NCBI GenBank assembly: GCA_014905825.1
Contig: JACGCN010000010.1
Span: forward strand, 1,054,001 to 1,118,000
Direction of reading: 5' to 3'
Origin: Lyophyllum atratum
Taxonomy: Eukaryota; Basidiomycota; Agaricomycetes; Agaricales; Lyophyllaceae
Length of the DNA: 64,000 bases
A model generated the notes under the pieces. The model had not been told where the DNA came from. It was given only the letters and a program-made list of their open reading frames with translations, and searched no databases. Numbering within the stretch: position 1 is the stretch's first letter; each line of letters starts with the position of its first letter. This document shows positions 10,514-23,432 of this stretch, piece by piece. The position numbers and the translations under genes were made by a program.

Positions 10514-12329
10514 ATGTCGATCCCATCACTTTCGCCAGGCTCCGAAGCCATGAGCTTCAAAAACTGGCCCACCGTAACGAACTCGGTCAAAGTCGAGAAT
10601 ATCTCTCCTCGCGGTACATTTACTCTTTCAAATCTCCGAATAGCGTGTCAATGTGTATTTTGACAGCTATCAACGAGGTCGCCGTGCTGTTCAATAAGCT
10701 TATAGGTACTATTGGCGTCACTCAAGTCTTTCTGGAGTGGGGATTTGACATGCCATTACAAGGAGGTGTCAAGAGCTCCCGCGTTTGCGAAAACACGCTA
10801 GGCTGCTATCTTGAAATCACTTTCTTTGACTCGGACGCCGCTTCGTTGAGTTCCAGTCTTGGTCGTCATTTCATATCTCACGTTCGACCGCAACGCACAG
10901 CAAAGCCTTGTGCATGTCAGGATACTCCATGCATGGAACGCACCTGTATGTGATGGCTTTTATCTTGTCATATATGCGCATACATGAAGCCGGCGGAGCC
11001 TAAAGGCCCTTTCGAACAATGTTTTATGTTCAAAGCTGCATCTAACCAATTCCACGGGATACTATAGCGTTGTTAGCTCGATCTCTTTGCCCTCCATCAA
11101 CGCCCGACCGAAAAGAATGACGGACGACCGTCGAAACCTGTATGTGCTTGGCTTGCCTTTCTCTCTTACGAAGTGGGTTGTCCGCTCTTCATCGTGTCCT
11201 TCGACTAAAATTCTCTGCGTTAGGACCGATTTCTCAAATATTTTTTCACGCTACGGAACAGTCACGCATTGCGTGATCCTAGCCACAGTTGACAACTCTT
11301 CGCGCCGCCGGGGATTCGTCGTCATGTCTTCCCATGAGGAGGCCAAAATGGCAATGACATCTCTCACTCGGACTCAGATCAAGTACGTCGTATGCGGCCA
11401 TGATAGACATGGCTGATTTTTGGACGCAGGGGACATTGCCTTGATATATCCTGGGCTGTTGTTCAGCGTTCTCAAGGTATACTTTTCCATCTCTTCCACC
11501 TAGCTATTTACCAAGTACTCCTCGAACTAGGCTTTCTAGATGGTGGCGATCGAGCAATCCCTTTGGACTCCCGAACGATTCCCAGGTCTTTTTCTCCCAT
11601 CGCACGACAGGAAAATCACGACGGCTCCGCGAACTCATCTGCAACGTCAATCAGTACTAGCGAGAACGACCTCGCGTCTCTGACTCCGAGTCTTTCTCCG
11701 ACGCCCACCTTGCTCGTCATCAACCTGCCGACGCTTCTTTTCTCTCAAACGCAAGATCTGCATCCCCTGTTCTATCCTTTTGGCCGCATCAAAAGACTCA
11801 ACCTTGTCGACACCCACTCCGACGTAAGCACATCGGCCATTGTCGAATATGAATCCGCTGCTATCGCTCAAGAAGCCAAGGAAACTCTCGACGGGCAGTA
11901 CTACATCGGGCACCAAATCACGGCCCATTATGTTCGCTCAAAGTCTGCTCTATTGGATCTTGCTTCAGTTTCCGATATTCCCTTTCCCAACACGAATGCT
12001 TCTCATGTCTTTGTTCCTTTTGCTCGTCAATCTTTGCTTGGACCCGTCAGCCCTGACTATGGCTCCGCACAATATGCACAACGCGTCAACAATAACTTTC
12101 AATACACGGGATTCCATGCGCCACACCCCTCTTCGCTCAATTTCCGTACACGTAACGTTTCGAGATCGAGTTCTGCTACTTCCAGGTAAAAACTTTGCTC
12201 AATCTCCGTGCAGTGCTCATATTGTACAGATGGAGCATCGACTCGGTCCAAAACCCTTGCTCTTGGCCTCACTACCCTACTACAAACCATGCCACGGTCC
12301 ACGCCCCCCGTCATGGACTCTTCATTTAA
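10514..12329 (+). CDS. RNA-binding protein with three RRM domains
   Basis: Nine exons: 10514-10613, 10667-10705, 10763-10861, 10906-10945, 11077-11172, 11224-11382, 11430-11476, 11540-12185, 12230-12329, giving 441 residues with every phase matching. RRM1 (about 25-95) starts VKVENISPRA and ends in MSGYSMHGTHL; RRM2 (about 113-193) has NLYVLGLPF as RNP2 and RRRGFVVM as RNP1; RRM3 (about 251-327) has LLVINLP and an RNP1 without aromatics (TSAIVEYES). The second intron's acceptor could be 3 nt further on, and the 12186-12229 intron (44 nt) is short, so the extreme C-terminus is less certain. The upstream ATG at 10514 was chosen over the in-frame ATG at 10550. Multi-RRM proteins of this type act in mRNA fate or meiosis; the target is unknown. 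Confidence 0.8.
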
Positions 12330-12706
12330 GATCGGCAAGGAACGCTTCAGGCCCATCACGCGGTTGTATGTTATGTCTATTCTTTCTTTCGGCTTGGTTC
12401 ATAATGGAGAACATTGCTATTCATGTCGATAATTACATTCTTCATAATTCTACACACCTGGATTCACGGATGATCATGCGGCAAGTCGAAGCTGTGCCTC
12501 GCGTCGCGGGCCTCGTCGCCTCCTTGATGGCATCTGATGGATGAGTGTGGACGGCATTACGGCATTCCTGGGCCTTGACAACAAACAGCTTTACACAACG
12601 CTACGATGTTACAGAATGATCAGGCACTTGTTCCGTTATAAGAAGCCTTTCTAAAACTCATCAGTTCACGCTCTCTTCACCCCCCACGGACCACGGTCAT
12701 TTGCCT
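12330..12706. other. Short intergenic gap
   Basis: Separates the RRM protein stop from the CRH-type enzyme start on the same strand. Open frames here continue the other two frames of the last RRM exon and have no independent support. If the RRM gene has a further 3' exon, it would lie here. Confidence 0.4.
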
Positions 12707-14376
12707 ATGTATTCCTCCCTGGCGGTAGTGCTCCCCGTCCTTCTGACGCTCTTGGCCAGCAGCGCTGAGGCTACGACTTGGTGTGTACCAGTAAAATTGT
12801 GGAAGAGACGAGAGGACTGAATGTAGTCTATGGGAGATAGTAATGTAACGACGCCTTGTCCATCTTCTTTCCCATGCTGCAGTATGTCCGATTCAGCCCA
12901 TATTTCCTCGGTTTTTCTCACTTGCGTTCCTCGATTTAGGTGAATTTGGTTTCTGTGGTACAGATGCTGTTAGTTGGTCTCGTGTTGTGGATATCGCACC
13001 GCAAAATTCTGACTTGGAGTGCCTAGTTCTGCTTGGGAGGATGCAATCCCTTGTCGTCCAACTCCCTCAGCTCCTGCAAACCAAACCCCATCTGCCAAGA
13101 TGCAACGGTACATCCCTTCAACCCCGTAGGCCCGTAGATACTTAATGTTCCTTTTTCAGCATACTTTTGCCAACAACAACCGTATTCTATCCAACGCGAC
13201 GTTCTTTAATGGCAACGCTTCGGAATTTGGTGTGTTTTACTCGAGAAAAAACCTCCAAAGCAATATTCTGATAGCGCCTTTTAGATTGGGTTGTCAACTC
13301 GGGAACCATCATAAACACAAATTCATCTGGTGGAGAACTCGCCATGATTCTGACAGAGGCGAACGGGGGAACGCGTATCTCTTCAACGCGTTACGTTCAA
13401 TACGGAACTATCACTGCCAGACGTAAGCCTTGATTGCCATATACTCGAGCAGGCACTGAACAATTATAATCACTATTTCAGTAAAGACAGGTCGTTGGGG
13501 AGGAGTTGTCACCGCTTTCATCACCATGAGCGATATCAAGGACGAGATCGATTGGGAGTTCCCCGGTGCTGCTACTACCGAAGGCCAAACAAATTACTTC
13601 TGGCAAGGTGTTATTCGTACGTGCTAACGATTCATCCGCTTGTCGACTTTGCATCTTAACGGAAGTGCTTCAGCCACTGGACCCAATAACGGACACGTCG
13701 AAAAAGGCCTTTCAGACACGTACAGCAACTACCACGACTACACGGTCAGTACCGCCCGACCCTAATCCCATGCGTCTAATCACTGACTTCGCTCCACAGA
13801 TTGATTGGCAACCCAAGACCTTGACATTTTCCATTGATGGCAAACCTGTGCGCACCATCAATCAAGCTGATACTATCGACAAGCAGGGTGTTAGCCGATA
13901 CCCTAATTCCCCATCCCGGATCCAATTTTCGTATGTCCACATGTTGGTTCAGAACGTTACCCCGATGCTTATTGCCGTCCTCCCCACAGGATCTGGCCTG
14001 CTGGAATTGCCGCATCCGCTCCGGGAACTGTCCAATGGGCAGGAGGTATGTATATCCGAGATCCGTCGACGCCCGAGTAACCAAACCCAATCTTTCAGGC
14101 ATGATCAACTGGAAAGACCCCGACTACCTCGCCGCCGGTCACTACTACGCCCTCCTGAAGTCGGTCACCATCAAGTGTGCTGATTCGGCAACGCGCAAGG
14201 GCGCCGTCTCAGCATACAAATACGGCTCGAACTCCACGTCGCAAACTCCCTCCATCGCACTCACCAACCAGACGACACTTCTCAACAGTGCTGGTTCATC
14301 GCTAGACCATTCCTTTCGGTTTCGTGGCCCGATGGCTGCTGTGGCAGGACTGATGGCGATGGCTTATATCCTATGA
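12707..14376 (+). CDS. CRH-type GH16 chitin-glucan transglycosylase, secreted
   Basis: Eleven exons: 12707-12780, 12841-12881, 12940-12968, 13027-13107, 13160-13229, 13285-13422, 13482-13616, 13674-13744, 13800-13930, 13990-14045, 14099-14376, giving 367 residues with all phases consistent. Order: signal peptide (MYSSLAVVLPVLLTLLASSA), a Cys-rich chitin-binding-like module (CPSSFPCCSEFGFCGTDA, then FCLGGCNP), the GH16 domain with the catalytic ExDxE in KDEIDWEF (Glu166, Asp168, Glu170), a Ser/Thr-rich stretch, and a hydrophobic C-terminus fitting a GPI-anchor signal. Crh1/Utr2 relatives move chitin chains onto beta-glucan in the cell wall. Transcribed toward the large reverse gene, whose stop is 300 nt away. 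Confidence 0.93.
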
Positions 14377-14676
14377 GAGTGTGTATGATTTTCCCCATTA
14401 TCTATCTCTCGCTCGTCTCTTTTTTCCTCCCGGTCAGCTCTAAATTATACCCCTTCGAACTTTTGGAGCTTCCTGTTGCATTAAAAATTGGAATATTGGA
14501 ATAGGATGCACTAGGACAGGGGTCTTTACGGTACATCGTGGTATTACATGTTTATAATGGTATTTATGTATACAAGGGATGCACGACAACAATGAATCAA
14601 TTCATGTATGCTACAAATATGGATCATGAGTAGATGGGCACAATAAGACAAGTATATAAATAGATACTAAAATCAA
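14377..14676. other. Shared 3' region of two convergent genes
   Basis: AT-rich 300 nt between two stop codons facing each other. No gene; probably carries both polyadenylation regions. Confidence 0.6.
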
Positions 14677-17600
14677 TCATGGTGGCGTGAACTGCGGAGA
14701 ATCCACCAACACTCCCTCATCCTCAAGACTCCTGTCGGACTCCTCGAACTCCTCTAATAACTCCTGTGTCTCCTTCATAATCGCATCCAGAGCCTCCTTC
14801 CGCGTCCAGGTCGTCGTAAACACCTCATCGGCATCCATCTCATGGCTCTGTGGCATCGGCAGCAGTGCATCCGCATACCCCATACAATTCTGCACCGTCC
14901 TGATCCGTCTGTACGTGGCGCGCACGAGAGCCAGCGACTTGATCTTGGTCGACATGGCCATCCCGTCCAATCCCTTCCCACCTCGGCCAGGCGAGAGAGA
15001 GCGGCCAAAGGCGGAGATGGCAGAGATGGGGCCAAGATGGATAATCTTGGGGCCCCGTGTTTCATGCGGGGATGATGTGATATTGTACCCTGCCTGCCGG
15101 CCGACTTCGAACGAGGAGAAGGAGGTGTCTTGAGGAAATGTTTGGGACGCACTGAGGCGAGGTGAGGAACCGGGAGAGTTAGGGGATAATGTCCCTGAAA
15201 GATGTCGTCTGGGTTTGGCGAAGACGGAGGAAGACATGCGGCGGCTGCGGCTGTCGCTGGCGCTGTAGACGCCCTGGTGATGGCGGAGGTTTTGATCAAG
15301 CTCAACGAGCTTCTCGATCGTGAATAACCTCATTTGGAGCACCAAGGGGCTCCTATATACGCAGAGGATCTCAAGAACGGACCACAGCGAATAGTCGATG
15401 ATTCTCGGACTGGAGAAAGTTCGTGCATGAGACGACACGGTGAAGTTTCCCGATATCGAGGAATGAATTGGGTCAAACTGGGCACTCATTCGTGGCGAAT
15501 GTGTCGGAGATGCAATGGGTGATATGTCCTGAGCATTGCTGGCAAAGTTGGCGCTCCCATCGACTAATACTCCGGTTAAGAAGGCTCCTAGTCGAGACCA
15601 GATTCCTGGGAGACGCGAAGATAGCTCTGGCTCCGCCCGAACCACGATGACTTTGATGATCTGCAACGCCATGATGAAGGCCGGGAGCGGAGATCGTTTT
15701 GGGTCACTTGTGCGGTGCTTGTCTAGAGATCTTGTCCTTTCAAGGGGTCGACGAGTTCTGTATGCTGACATTGCGAACGCCAACAAGCGGACCCAGGCGC
15801 TTCCAACAACGTTATGGTGCCATGGTTCAGCCCGAACATTGCTCTGTTCGAGAAGCGCCTCTGTCTTGAGTGAAACGACGAGGGGCAGCACCACTCCAGC
15901 CAGGTAGTCGTATGAAGGCGTTCGTTTTTCCACCTCCGCTATCACATCAGCTCCGCGAAGCAACACAGCTTGTGCTATGAGGGCGACTATGCTGAGGCGA
16001 CTGGGAAGTGACAGGAGAACGTCCGCGGTAGCAGCCACTTCACATGATGCCAGTGCTGGAGCACATACGTGTGTGACCACAGCCCGTGAAAATCCCCAGT
16101 CAGTTGAATAGGAGGGAGTCGTCAAGAGTTCATTGATAGCTTGTAACGCGCCTGAAAAATCCACAACGGGCCCGTGGTTCGTGATCAAAGGTGCCAGTTC
16201 CTGGAGGAAGGCTATGACAACCTTAGAGCTTGGCGGGCTTTCTCGCAGGAATGAAGTACGAATAAAATCCGTGAAGAAGGTGGAGATGCCGTGATTGATA
16301 TCCATCGGGGTTTCCTTGAGCATGGTCTTGATCAACTCTGTCGCACGAAGCATGGCAGGCTGCGGAAGCAGGCCACCAGCGCGGGTAAAGGCGATGATCA
16401 AAGCCAAATAATCTAATCGCATATACACGATATTGCTGGCAGTGCGTGACTTCTCCAATAAACGGTTTTCAAGCAAAATGTCTGAGGGTAAGGACCCGAC
16501 ATAGTCGTTTGGTGTAGCGTCTTGAGCCTTGAGTTTGGTCGAAGCTCTCATGAGTACAACCCCTAGAGCATCGATGCCTTCCTGCAAGACCGTTCTTGCC
16601 CTGGACGAGGCATGATAAAGATGTGGAGCCATGATCCGCAACAGACGCAAAAATTGCTCTGCTCGGACAATCGATGGGTCGTGGGCGATGACCGTAAGGA
16701 AAAGGCGCACGAAATTGTCAATCCCAAGCCGACTCGACTCATACTCCTCGGGTAAATCGATTTTGACCCCATGCACACCCTTAGAATCACCCCGCCGCAA
16801 GAGGGATAAGAACGTCTGCGGTTTTTCCTCTGCAGTGCTAACGATAAGGGCCTCTCGCTCCTGAAGCTTGTTTGCGTTATGAATGCCAGCTGCGTCTGGG
16901 GTTGACGGAAGAATGCCTTTCCGTAAAGCGAAGAACAGATTGTAGATGCTCTTGACAAGCCAATCGGCCTCAATGTGCGGCAAAGCGGTGATATGGGCCA
17001 CGATATCCAACGTCTGAAAAACAAAAGCTTCCTCGTGCAGGGCGTAGAAACGGTTCACCGCGTACTCGATGGCCAATCTGATGCCCGAATGCGATTGCGA
17101 TTCCGTATAAACCTTGAGGACGGCAGGCATAAAGAGGGCGTAACCACCGCCGGATGTGAACAAACGTCGGAATCGGGTACTGGCAGCCATGAGTGCTGGG
17201 AAATTGACATGAGCAAGAATTGTCTCCCACTGGAGCTGGGTGTACTTACCGATCATAACTTGACTGACAATACCGATGTCATCCCCGTGCGCCAAAAGGA
17301 TCTGGTTGAGGCCATCTACGAGGATCGCTAATTCGTTACGGTCGTTCAGATGTCGCGACATGGAGCGGAATATTTGAGCGACGAGGAGAAGGTGGCTCCG
17401 GGAAAGCATCAACGATAGTCCGACGAGACTAGGGTTACATTCCTCTCTTTGCCTTCGTCGCGGCACGAAGTCTGACAATTCTAAAGGAGATCTATCAAAC
17501 GACGTTGTCGATGGTAGCTCGAGCCGCGACAAACTCTTCCGCACAAGTTGTACGTCCTGCCGATTCCGCTTCAACATCGACAAGAAGAGCATGTTTTGCG

Positions 17601-20600
17601 AAACACGGATCTTCGTCATCAAAACTAGGTCAGTTGGTAAGCTATCGAAAGGATCACTCCAGGACCCAAGGCTTCTGGGAAACATCGGGCCCGGAGGGGC
17701 TGAAGATGGAAACCAGAGAGATCCGGAGGGGATGAGGAAAACTTCAATCTTCGCACGTCGAATGTCCCGGATAGTTATACCACTGACTTGTCCTATGAGT
17801 CGGGAAAGGACCGGAAGGGCGTGTGCAAAGTCTTCAAGTGCATCTACTTCTTCGGTTTGTCGAGTCGCCCATTTCAAAAATCCAGCGACATGATTGAACA
17901 AGAAATGAGTCATGGGATATGGCAGGGTCCCTTGGATATGGAGGAAAGCGTTGAGAGTAAGTATGGCAGATTGTATGTCCTTTTGCTCTCCCGCAAAAAG
18001 ATCCAGAACTGGGCGGCTGAGGAGTGTGGGATCATTACGCATGATGTCAACCATGGTATGTCGAGCGGCAGACGAAACAGTCAGGCTAGGATCGAATACT
18101 AATGATGCTAGACGAGGAAAGATGAGGGCAAGGGATGGAACGAAGACCGCTCTCCGTTTTACTCCTTGTAGAGGACCACCTGTGCTGGAATTGCGTCGAA
18201 GCAATCCAACCTCATCAACCTTGTCCCCCGACAGTGTGGTCAACGAACCTAAATTCATCGCAGACGGTGATAAAGGTGGTGGGAGATCTGGCCCAAGGTT
18301 GTCCAATCGATCCATCTGCTGCGTAGACAGAAGCGATATCGGAGTCTTCACCCATTCCCGATGCTGATCTACAGGTTCATCGTCTTGGTCCCATCCGATT
18401 TCCGCCAGACGCTTCTTCAGCTCAGACGGCAGGCTATCTTTCAATTCGTCCACGTCGTCTTCTCGAATATACGAGCTCGAGCCGATGTCGGTGGCGACAA
18501 ACGCAAGGGGGCCCCGAGCCAGTTTGAACGGACGTCGGGCACGATCTGCGACAACATGCTGCCCTAAGATCTGATATCGCCAGTTGAAGAGAATTCCGAT
18601 CTTGTGCACAGCATTCAGTTTCGTGTCGTTGTCAGAACTAGGGTCGACGATTTGAAAATGCATTTTAGCTGGGGTATGAAGCCATACCTTTGAAGATCCA
18701 CTTCGATCCTGGCCACCAAGTCTATAGGAGTCCTTTCGGCACATTGCATAATCAGAAAACAAACCTACATTGTTCAGTTGGTATAAAAGTCGTCAAAAGA
18801 AGTTGTGATGAACATACCGCAGAAGTAAGGGAGGAATCGCCCTCGCTGTGAAGTTGATACCAGAGATGGGGGCCGAGCCGTCTATACTCATTTGGGGTCA
18901 AAATGGTTGACATGGTGACCAGGAGCTTCATTGACTTCTGCACAAATCCTTTTGACAGCGACGTGAGGAGTGGCTCTTTGCGAACAAACATGGCGACGAT
19001 GTCAGCAGTGTTGTCGGTCGGAGAAGTGTCATCCATCAAATGTGATTTCTTCAATGATTTGGAGAGCAGCATTGTGCTTCGTCGCTAGAACAAACCCTTG
19101 AGCAAACAGAAGAAATCTACAGGGATGTAGGAAACTCACCTGAGGCGTGGACCGCACGCCGTCTTGCGCGGCGGCGTAGAGTCCCTGAATCTGGCCGATC
19201 GTGCTCTTCTCCTCCTCCTCCGGGTCTTGACCAACCCCATCATCAGTGATGATGTCGATGTACCAGTCGACGATTCGGGGTAACCACGAAGCACTGATGA
19301 TACAGCATATATATGTGAAGGTGAAAAAAACTGAGTGCACTCACGGTTTGAGTGATCGGGTCAGCAATCTCATCTCCCGAAAGAGGATGCAGAAGAGAAG
19401 TCGCTGAGAAGGAGCAGTCGAGTCGGTACGTTCCTACATTTGATACAGAGATTAGCGAAAAGCCAAATAAAGTGTTCAGTTTGCCCACTCTAGCTTCAAG
19501 GAGGATTGCAAGTCGTGCTTCCAGAGAGACAGAAAATTTGACGGCCTCTGCGAGTGAAGCATCAGAATTCTGATATATGTACCGGGATGAGTCCTAAGCA
19601 GGGAAATAGGTGAATGAACACTTACAGATGAGGATTGTTTGAGATGGCGGGCGGACTGGATGTACCCGATCAACTCCAACATAACGACGGCCTGTCCCAA
19701 CCTCGTCTTCATCCAACTTTTCTTATCAGTCTCCGAAGTAGGCCCTCTCTTGCCACCATCGCTCATCAACGCCACGGACATCATTTCAGCATCTCTGATC
19801 CAATAATCTGGAAGGAACTTTAAAATGATGACAATTACGCAGAGATAGTTGACGACGGTGAACTCTTTCGATGAGGCAGCGCATAAAAACAGGGGCTTGT
19901 AGAAGATTTGGGGATATAATCGGGCGATGGTGTCAAGGAGATTTGTTAGCGGAATGCAGGGGTACGCAGGAGGCTCCTCGACAAGTCTCTAGGAAGAGCT
20001 GCTCAGACACACTCAGAACATTGGACTACATGAAACTTACATCATATAAAGGTGGCAGAACGAAAGCCACCATTGGTTTCCGAATCTGGTCAGGGAGAAG
20101 CCGAATTAAGGATGCCAACTTGATAACGATGTTTGACCATTTGCCTTTGGAGATCTAGCGGCAGACGCATGAGTGACAGGAAGATATTTCTAAGTTCCGC
20201 TCCTCACGAATTCCTGCAAGGTTTTGTCAAGATAAGCCTTCCACGTTGACGATCCGCGGTACCACTGGTTCACAAGGGACAGTCCCCATCGCATCGGCTC
20301 CTTTGCTCTGTCCATGCAAATCAATTCGAGGACAGCGTTGACAACGCTAAGCCTCGCATCTGATTTGACCACGTCACTAAGCGCGTCTATGTCAGGGATA
20401 ATTTTCTCCTGTAGTACTCGGGCTGCACACTGGGCTCGCAGGATTGACGCCGCTTGATCAAGAGGCACAGAGAGGAGGCTCAGCAGAGCGCGAGTAAGGC
20501 CGTTCAGGGTTCGGGCATGGATTGCTCGAAGAAGGGGCGTGAACTTCACTTCCTTTGGGCTTTTGATCCAGCGTTGCTGCAAACGCCGTGTCAGACGTCT

Positions 20601-22109
20601 AGCCGACGGAATAGGTAGTATTTTACCTCTACAACGTTCTGGAACAACCAAATCCGGCTGTCATCAGTGCAATCCTCCAAGCACCGTGACAAGGCCTCTA
20701 AAAGAATCGCCTCTCGAATGAGGTTCCTGTCATCCTTTGCAGAAGCGACCGCGTCGTACTCCTCTTGTACAAATGTGGTTTCTAATTCGCCACAGCATCC
20801 CGAGCTGACCTTCGAAATCATGTCCGACAAGAGTACCAGCTCTTCTTGGGCGTTCGCAGAGTTGGACAAGGGTCGTAGATTTGGGAGAAGAGAGAAGAGA
20901 CCTTGCACTAGCGTTTGATAACATTCCGGGGTAGTTACGGTATAATTTGTGTCCGATGGTATGAGAAGACCCCATAGGATGCTCAAAATGCGAGTTCTCA
21001 TGCTAGAAGGTGGAATGAAGGCCGCCTTGCAACACCAGAGATAGCGCTCGACACCCATGCCCTGAATGAGGTGTCGTATAAGTGACCAGTTACAGAAGAG
21101 AAGCAGTCGGACTGACTTCGTTGTGTGGTGCCCACGATCGTGTGATTATTTCAAAGGCCTCGATCGCCGACCATCTCTCTTGATCCAGCTGAGGGCCATG
21201 TTCCGAAGTCAGAAAGGGCATCAAGAGCGTTGATAAGACCAATGACTCCCGTGGCAGACTAGATGACAAAGGCTTTCCATCCCCTGCCGGGGTTCCATGA
21301 TGTAACAGTGTCTGATAGAGTGATTTTACCGACGGTATCGAGCGAAAGGTTGTGGACAATGATTGTATCGACTGCGGCCTACGTAGCTCTGGTTTCTTGT
21401 GAACAGGAACATGGCTTTCTGTACCCATGGAAGCAAGTGACGTGTTGGACATGAATGCTAGATGCAGAGACGATCCAGCTGGTGTTGAATCAACCTTCAA
21501 CCTGTGTGGTTCCACGAACCGTATTGACCAGCAAACTTTTTCAAGTTCTTGGGCAAATTTACGCGTGTCATCGACTTCCCGCGCGAGAGCATGATCCACA
21601 ACCTGGCGAAAACCTAAACGTGCCAATCGAGATGGCTTCGGGGTCTGGCTTCGAGCCGGAAGGGTTTGGGCAGGACCAGCAGGCGCTTGGGGTGGAGGTG
21701 TCGCTTGGCGAATTGGGATTGGAAGTACATGTTGGCGCAAATGTTCCCATCGTGCTCGAGACGGCGAAGAGACTGATGGAATGTCAGGTGTAGTCGGCTG
21801 AGTGAATTTTAGAGGAGCTGGCTTCCGTTTTCGTTCGGGGGCTGGACTTGAGGCTCGAAAGGACCCAGTATCATCATCATTTGCACGAGGAGATTCTACT
21901 AGATCAATACCCGTCCAATTTTCCTGGGGAGACTCTGAAGCTTCGGCTATGTTAGCTTTCTCATCGTCGATGATTTGGCTTAATGTCGGCGGTTTTGATG
22001 GCAAGGGATGAATTCGAGGTCGTTCAGAGGCATTGGAGGACGTCCGGCTGGTCAATGTGCCAAATGAGAGGAGACGCCGTGGATTCTTCTTGCCATCGCC
22101 TGGAGCCAT
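14677..22109 (-). CDS. Very large helical-repeat-like protein, possible UNC80 homolog
   Basis: Reverse strand, eleven exons: 21117-22109, 20627-21061, 20208-20576, 20041-20154, 19626-19988, 19447-19569, 19345-19403, 19141-19293, 18818-19085, 18688-18764, 14677-18637. All phases agree and give about 2,304 residues. The N-terminus (MAPGDGKKNPRRLLSFGTLT) is Ser/Pro-rich to about residue 150; the rest is Leu-rich and helical with blocks such as LFREMRLLTRSLKP, WLPRIVDWYIDIITDDG and KIGILFNWRYQILGQH. There is no signal peptide or clear membrane span. The C-terminal half resembles what I recall of fungal UNC80 C-terminal-domain proteins, but I could not search, so this name is tentative. A 54 nt in-frame segment in the last exon (about residue 1500) has splice-like ends and might be an intron. 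If UNC80-like, it may support a Cch1-type cation channel. Confidence 0.75.
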
Positions 22110-23432
22110 GGACTGAGGCAAGCGTCCGACGGTGACCGCAGCATTGTTGGGATGTCTGTTGTTTGACTCAAACGCTCATCAGCAACCAAATATGATCTGT
22201 CCTTTTCGGGAAACGCCAAGAATACGCGTCGCATCGCACGTTCTACTGCGCCTACCGTGTTTCCAACGCGCTTGAAGAGATGTTTGTCACTTATAACGCA
22301 TAAAAATGTGTTTTCCTCGCAGGGTGCAGTAAACCTTCGCGACATGCCATGCTTTGAGTCCAGCACTCCACCGGTACCGTTGTGCCCTCTGCATCAAGCT
22401 TCAAGTTCAAGCCAGAATTTGAATATGAACCTTTGTACTTATTAGCACTGCGTCTTTATTCTAAGGATTTTTGGAAAATGCAAGTTCACGAAGGTCGGAA
22501 GACCTGCGGGTTAAACCTGTGGCGAGGACCTGCGCCGCGAGCGCTCTCGCCGATCATGTTGTTTGGTTCGAACGCTGGCATCAAACTGTGACCAACACTA
22601 CAACAACATCTTCTTCAATCGTGTCCGGATCTGCCATGATCTGTCTTTGGTAGACGTTCTTTGGAATGGTAAGCCCCTTCTTATTGACCCAGTGTTATTC
22701 GAGACTTATTTTTGCGCGGTTCCCCGCTAATCTAGACACAGAGTTCATTCGAGCGGTCGCATCTTCCGGATAAGATCGAATCATTTTTGTAACGCATTGA
22801 CCGAAGCCGTTGCGCGATCCGGATTTCATGCCTACTCCAGCGTGCCACTTCTTCAACGCAAGATCAAATATTGATCTACGTTATATTTCAGTTGATACAT
22901 ATAAAACGCAGTCGGTTTCTGATTCCCGAACTCGTGTTCTAGACCATGTTGCCCACACGTCTCCAAAGGACACAGACGTCACAAGAAGCCCTTTATCCTG
23001 CGGTTTTGTAACTAACATGTATCGAAGAAATTTTGCACAGTCAGGCCAATTAATACTTCATCATATGGTGGTCTCCAACATGTCTTTCATGAACCTTCAG
23101 TCGAAGAACCAAGCCGACAACGACAGCTACGCCGAGCATGCCAAGTGTTCAGCATGCACACACGCCGCCAAGTCGCCCTTGGCCCAACGAATCCCTTATC
23201 ATGGGCCTCAGCCCTAGTAACAAACAATCTATTCAATTCTATGGCCAGTATTCAAAAGCAAGAGACTTTGCAAGCGTCAAGTTGTCTCCGGTTGTCTTCC
23301 CTCTTTCCTGCTACTGCGTAGCTTTCCTTTCTTTTTGTTCCATTTCCTACATTTCTTTCCTTTCTCCTTCATTCCTGACGTTGAGCCGTTCATTCGCACT
23401 CTTTATCGACTTCGTTCTCCCAGCTCGTCATC
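22110..23432. other. Intergenic, promoter region of two divergent genes
   Basis: Between the starts of the large reverse gene and the carbonic anhydrase. ORFs up to 135 codons (22810-23217) show no domain or splice support. A pyrimidine-rich tract at about 23290-23400 (repeated CTTTC/TTCTTTC) lies just before the carbonic anhydrase ATG, as is common in fungal promoters near the transcription start. Confidence 0.5.

Noticed and set aside
12214..12544. Alternative 3' exon for the RRM protein, starting after the first AG in the last intron
   Set aside because: It would need an intron of only 28 nt, below the 43-60 nt range of all other introns here; the 44 nt intron gives a closed frame.
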